Shown piece after piece: positions 6,347 through 7,977 of a DNA stretch of 7,977 nt (position 1 is the stretch's first letter; every line of letters starts with the position of its first letter). Where the stretch lies: contig JAURQY010000141.1 in the NCBI GenBank assembly GCA_030835875.1, positions 1 to 7,977 of the forward strand. The letters run 5' to 3'. The stretch comes from Nitriliruptorales bacterium. GTDB lineage: Bacteria > Actinomycetota > Nitriliruptoria > Nitriliruptorales > Nitriliruptoraceae. The position numbers and the translations under genes were made by a program. The notes under the pieces were generated by a model. That model searched no databases. It saw only the letters and a program-made list of their open reading frames with translations, and was not told the DNA's origin.

Positions 6347-6913
6347 GGGTCCGTCTGACCTGCCACGATCCGTCCCCGGCGACGCTAGCGCCCGGGCTCG
6401 CGGGATCCTCCGTGCGAGTGTGCGCAGCTGGACGCTCTCCATCACCCCGTGACCGAGGTCGAAGCCGAGGAGCGCGCCACGGGCGAGCCGGTCCGCGAAT
6501 CCCCCTCGGGCCGGGACGGACAGCTCGGTCACGATGGTCAGCCGGGTGCGGTCGATGGGGACCGGCTCGAGCAGGAAGCGCCACGTCCACCGCAGCGACC
6601 CCGGCGGCAGCGTCAGCGTCAGCTCGCGCGGCGGGTCCAGCACTACCACCTCCAGCCAACGCGTCCTGGTCAGCGGCATCCTGCCGCCGACGGTCAGGTC
6701 CTGCAGCGTCGGCTCTACGCGGCGAGCCGACCAGCCGGTCGCGAAACGTCCGACGCCGAACGCCTTCTCGAGCACGTCGACCGCGTACCAGCCGCCGCGG
6801 TCGAAGCCCATCTGGACGAGCCACGGCCATACGTCGCAGGGCGACGCGTCGATGAGGCGCGACCGCTCGCGTCGGTACGACACCCGGCCGTCCTCGACGA
6901 CGACCGTCGCCAT
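4583..6913 (-). CDS. SRPBCC domain fused in frame to a phospho-sugar mutase
   Basis: One uninterrupted frame of 776 residues runs from ATG 6913 to the TGA at 4583-4585. Residues 1 to about 170 are a complete SRPBCC (START-like) domain. About 171-189 are a linker rich in Arg, Pro, Gly and Ser. Residues 190-776 are a complete alpha-D-phosphohexomutase. The start has GGAGGA on the minus strand 3-4 bases upstream; opening further upstream would only give Arg-rich shadow of the divergent gene. I know of no family that joins these domains. Three readings are possible: a true fusion, a recent stop-codon loss (or sequence error) between two genes, or two proteins from one frame using the internal ATG at 6346. 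It converges on potD across a shared hairpin and diverges from the photolyase-like gene. Both domain calls are firm; whether one polypeptide is made is not. Confidence 0.7.
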   Translation of the reverse strand: MATVVVEDGRVSYRRERSRLIDASPCDVWPWLVQMGFDRGGWYAVDVLEKAFGVGRFATGWSARRVEPTLQDLTVGGRMPLTRTRWLEVVVLDPPRELTLTLPPGSLRWTWRFLLEPVPIDRTRLTIVTELSVPARGGFADRLARGALLGFDLGHGVMESVQLRTLARRIPRARALASPGTDRGRSDGPMEDDVDLETLRQRAREWAAGDPDPAMRAELEALADTADVATLAELVSTGLTFGTAGLRGRVGPGPNRMNRAVVIRATRGLVDHLLATDPTAAARGVVVAFDARHDSERFARDVAAVVAAAGVVVHRFPTHQPTPIGAFAQKDLDAAACVVVTASHNPPQDNGYKVYVEGAAQIVPPTDVAIATAIDAAAAAIDVPRIVDEELTAHPMVRELGDAMVDRYLAAIPTARPRPHRDAATTPLRIAYTPLHGVGRDVLLRALADAGHDDVHVAPSQAEPDGSFPTVAFPNPEEPGALDAVLALAREVDADLVLANDPDADRLAVAVPDGDGGFVPLSGNRIGVLLAEHCLAGRADDVRAAGERPLIVSSIVSTPMVAAVAAAYDARSEVTLTGFKWICAAARALEQDGFRLVYGFEEALGSAVGDVVADKDGIAAAVAFADLARGLRAEGRSVLDLLADLHRRHGLWVSAQRSVVHKGLEGQRRIAAAMDRLGASPPTELAGAPVREVIDYRSGVEARPPWLGAHDLVAFTLDEGRVMVRPSGTEPKAKVYVDIRADLSADADAAAIRALEERLAARVDALADAAVLAAGL
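6347..6913 (-). other. SRPBCC (START-like) module, N-terminal part of the fused frame
   Basis: This covers residues 1-189. The SRPBCC fold is a hydrophobic-cavity fold that binds lipids or small apolar ligands. Family-typical landmarks are the opening strand RSRLIDASPCDVWPWLVQMG (residues 17-36), GGWYAVDVLEK (40-50), LQDLTVGGRMPL (70-81), VLDPPRELTL (91-100), the central strand RWTWRFLLEPV (108-118) with RTRLTIVTE (122-130), and a last helix GHGVMESVQLRTLARR (154-169). The domain looks intact and undecayed. Free-standing members are usually about 160-190 residues and end soon after this helix, which is where the stop codon is missing here. The ligand is unknown. Divergent placement next to a photolyase-like gene hints at shared control, but this is inference only. 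Confidence 0.8.
6382..6387 (-). promoter_or_regulatory. Candidate internal -10 for the mutase module
   Basis: On the minus strand TAGCGT at 6387-6382 fits TANNNT. Transcription would begin near 6374, giving a leader of about 28 nt before the ATG at 6346. It lies inside the linker between the SRPBCC and mutase modules and could let the mutase be made separately. It overlaps the 8-bp palindrome CGCTAGCG (6383-6390). No -35 match is clear, and chance occurrence is possible. Confidence 0.2.
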
Positions 6914-6924
6914 GGGTCCTCCGT

Positions 6925-6936
6925 GTCGGTTCCGAC
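6925..6936. promoter_or_regulatory. Short inverted repeat in the divergent promoter region, possible operator
   Basis: GTCGG-TT-CCGAC has two 5-bp arms with a 2-bp spacer. It covers the predicted minus-strand transcription start and lies upstream of the plus-strand -10. A protein bound here could affect both divergent genes. The arms are short for such GC-rich DNA, so chance is plausible. Confidence 0.22.
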
Positions 6937-6937
6937 G

Positions 6938-6943
6938 ACCGTA
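6938..6943 (-). promoter_or_regulatory. Candidate -10 of the SRPBCC-mutase gene
   Basis: Minus-strand TACGGT (6943-6938) fits TANNNT. Transcription would start near 6931, leaving about 17 nt of leader that contains GGAGGA before ATG 6913. It shares its TA with the opposite-strand -10 at 6942-6947, so the two promoters cannot be occupied at the same time. Confidence 0.4.
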
Positions 6944-6947
6944 GCCT
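6942..6947 (+). promoter_or_regulatory. Candidate -10 of a leaderless photolyase-like mRNA
   Basis: TAGCCT (6942-6947) is followed by exactly 7 nt and then ATG 6955, the spacing of actinobacterial leaderless transcripts in which transcription begins at the start codon. This agrees with the absence of any Shine-Dalgarno sequence upstream of 6955. No clear -35 is visible. Confidence 0.5.
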
Positions 6948-6954
6948 CGTCCGC

Positions 6955-7977
6955 ATGGACGACGATCACGTGGACCGACCCGGGCAGGACGTGCCGCGCG
7001 CGCTCCCGCTCCCGCCACCTCCGGAGGCGGGTGTCGACGGCGCCGTCGCATGGGTACGGGAGCATCTCGGCGACCTCGCGACGCTCGGCGCGACCGAGTG
7101 GACGGCGAGCGGACGCTTCCGCGGCGGGCAGGAGGCCGCCGAAGCGGCCGTGGCCCGCCTCGACCTCACCGGCTACGCGGACCGGCGCAACGAGGTGCTG
7201 CCGGAGTCGTCCCGCGGAGCGACGGCCCTGTCCCCCTACGTGCGCCACGGTCTGCTCACCCTCCCCCAGCTGTGGCGCGTCGCCGCGGACGCACCGCACC
7301 GTGACCGCGACCGCTTCCGTGACGAGCTGCTGTGGCAGGAGTACGCCCGCCATGTCTACGCACGGCTCGGGGCGCGCACGAGGAGCGGGCTCCGGCACGA
7401 GCCGACGGTCGCGTCGACGGCGACCGACGACGACCCGTGGTCGCGCGGCCGGACGGCGGGCATGGCCTGCCTCGACACGGTGCTCGACGAGCTCGACCGC
7501 GACGGGTGGCTCGTCAACCAGACGCGGATGTGGGTCGCATCGCACTGGACGGTGCGCGGCGGCGCGGACTGGCGCGAGGGCGAGGACCGCCTCTACCGCG
7601 CGCTCCTCGACGGGTCGCGCGCGGCGAACCGGCTGGGCTGGCAGTGGACGGTCGGCGCGGGGACCGGCCGGCCCTACGGGTTCTCGCGGCAGCAGGTCGA
7701 GCGCCGCGCGCCAGGACTCTGCGCCGGGTGCCCGCTCGCCTCACGCTGTCCGATCGAGGGGTGGCCGGACGACCCCGTGCTGCTGCCCGTCGCACCCGAG
7801 CCGTTGCTCCGTGACGACCCGGACCCTGCGTCGACTGCGGGACCGACGGCCGTGGAGCGCACACCCGATGCCGGAGCGCCGACGGCCGTGTGGCTCACCG
7901 CCGAGTCGCTCGGTGACGACGACCCGGCCCTGCGCGCGAACCCGGCGCTCCCCGCCGTGTTCGTGTTCGACACGCCG
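6955..7977 (+). CDS. Photolyase/cryptochrome-family FAD protein with Cys cluster, partial at right edge
   Basis: 341 codons are visible from ATG 6955, with no stop before the edge. After a Pro-rich start, residues about 30-275 form the FAD-binding helical domain of photolyases. Landmarks are GYADRRN (73-79), ALSPYVRHG (91-99), RFRDELLWQEYARHVY (120-135), GWLVNQTRMWVASHW (184-198), ADWREGEDRLYRALLDG (204-220) and AANRLGWQWTVGAGTGRPYG (223-242). Against E. coli PhrB numbering from memory, lesion- and flavin-contact residues Glu274, Trp277, Asn341, Met345, Asn378 and Trp384 match Glu124, Trp127, Asn188, Met192, Asn225 and Trp231. Trp382 and Trp359 of the electron chain match Trp229 and Trp206. 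Arg342 is Gln189 and the outer Trp306 has no counterpart. CAGCPLASRC (256-265) plus Cys172 resemble an Fe-S ligand set. After a linker, residues 311-341 look like the start of the usual N-terminal antenna domain. Light-driven DNA repair is likely; a photoreceptor role is possible. Confidence 0.85.
   Translation, partial: MDDDHVDRPGQDVPRALPLPPPPEAGVDGAVAWVREHLGDLATLGATEWTASGRFRGGQEAAEAAVARLDLTGYADRRNEVLPESSRGATALSPYVRHGLLTLPQLWRVAADAPHRDRDRFRDELLWQEYARHVYARLGARTRSGLRHEPTVASTATDDDPWSRGRTAGMACLDTVLDELDRDGWLVNQTRMWVASHWTVRGGADWREGEDRLYRALLDGSRAANRLGWQWTVGAGTGRPYGFSRQQVERRAPGLCAGCPLASRCPIEGWPDDPVLLPVAPEPLLRDDPDPASTAGPTAVERTPDAGAPTAVWLTAESLGDDDPALRANPALPAVFVFDTP

Noticed and set aside
4931..6358. 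475-codon plus-strand open frame opposite the mutase module
   Set aside because: Composed of Arg/Asp/Val/Gly-rich repeats typical of antisense frames in GC-rich genes; the minus strand carries the intact mutase motifs.
6383..6390. CGCTAGCG palindrome as an operator or recombination site
   Set aside because: An 8-bp palindrome is expected by chance in several kilobases of GC-rich DNA, and no partner repeat was found.
6715..7545. 276-codon minus-strand open frame crossing the divergent intergenic region
   Set aside because: It overlaps both the SRPBCC domain in another frame and the photolyase-like gene, and has no recognisable domain.
7332..7814. 160-codon plus-strand open frame inside the photolyase-like gene
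   Set aside because: An out-of-frame Arg/Ala-rich shadow; the overlapping frame holds the photolyase motifs.
1..7977. CRISPR arrays, tRNA/rRNA genes, insertion sequences, attachment sites
   Set aside because: No spaced direct repeats, cloverleaf-like sequences, terminal inverted repeats or transposase-like proteins were seen on either strand.

Overview
The window is very GC-rich, with G or C at nearly every third codon position, genes that abut or overlap, GTG and TTG starts, and TANNNT-type -10 boxes. This fits an actinobacterium. A deep-branching class such as Acidimicrobiia or Nitriliruptoria is my guess from overall protein style and cannot be proven from the sequence alone.

Layout. (1) Bases 1-254 hold the C-terminal end of a GNAT acetyltransferase on the + strand. 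(2) Bases 255-498 are a leader region with a weak promoter candidate, an imperfect dyad and a 19-codon leader ORF. The leader ORF's stop overlaps the TTG start of the next gene. (3) Bases 499-4551 are a complete four-gene polyamine ABC importer operon, potA-potB-potC-potD, on the + strand: ATPase, two permeases and a lipoprotein substrate-binding protein. The junctions are tight: 2-nt gap, ATGA overlap, 14-nt gap. (4) Bases 4558-4605 form a strong hairpin between convergent genes, and the stop codon of the opposing gene lies in its loop. (5) Bases 4583-6913 on the - strand are one open frame with two unrelated complete domains: an N-terminal SRPBCC (START-like) domain and a C-terminal phosphoglucomutase/phosphomannomutase-family enzyme. 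No stop codon separates them. (6) Bases 6914-6954 are a 41-bp divergent intergenic region with overlapping -10 candidates on both strands. (7) From 6955 to the right edge, on the + strand, is a photolyase/cryptochrome-family flavoprotein that runs off the window, with no stop in 341 codons.

The pot operon should import spermidine or putrescine: PotD captures it outside the membrane, PotB and PotC form the channel, and PotA drives transport with ATP. The mutase interconverts hexose 1- and 6-phosphates.

The most unusual item is the photolyase-like gene. Its FAD-binding domain comes first. Next comes a Cys cluster resembling the [4Fe-4S] site of FeS-type bacterial photolyases. Last comes what looks like the start of the photolyase N-terminal alpha/beta domain. 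That is the reverse of the usual domain order. The second is the in-frame SRPBCC-mutase fusion. The third is the translationally coupled, Arg/Thr-rich leader peptide in front of the polyamine operon.
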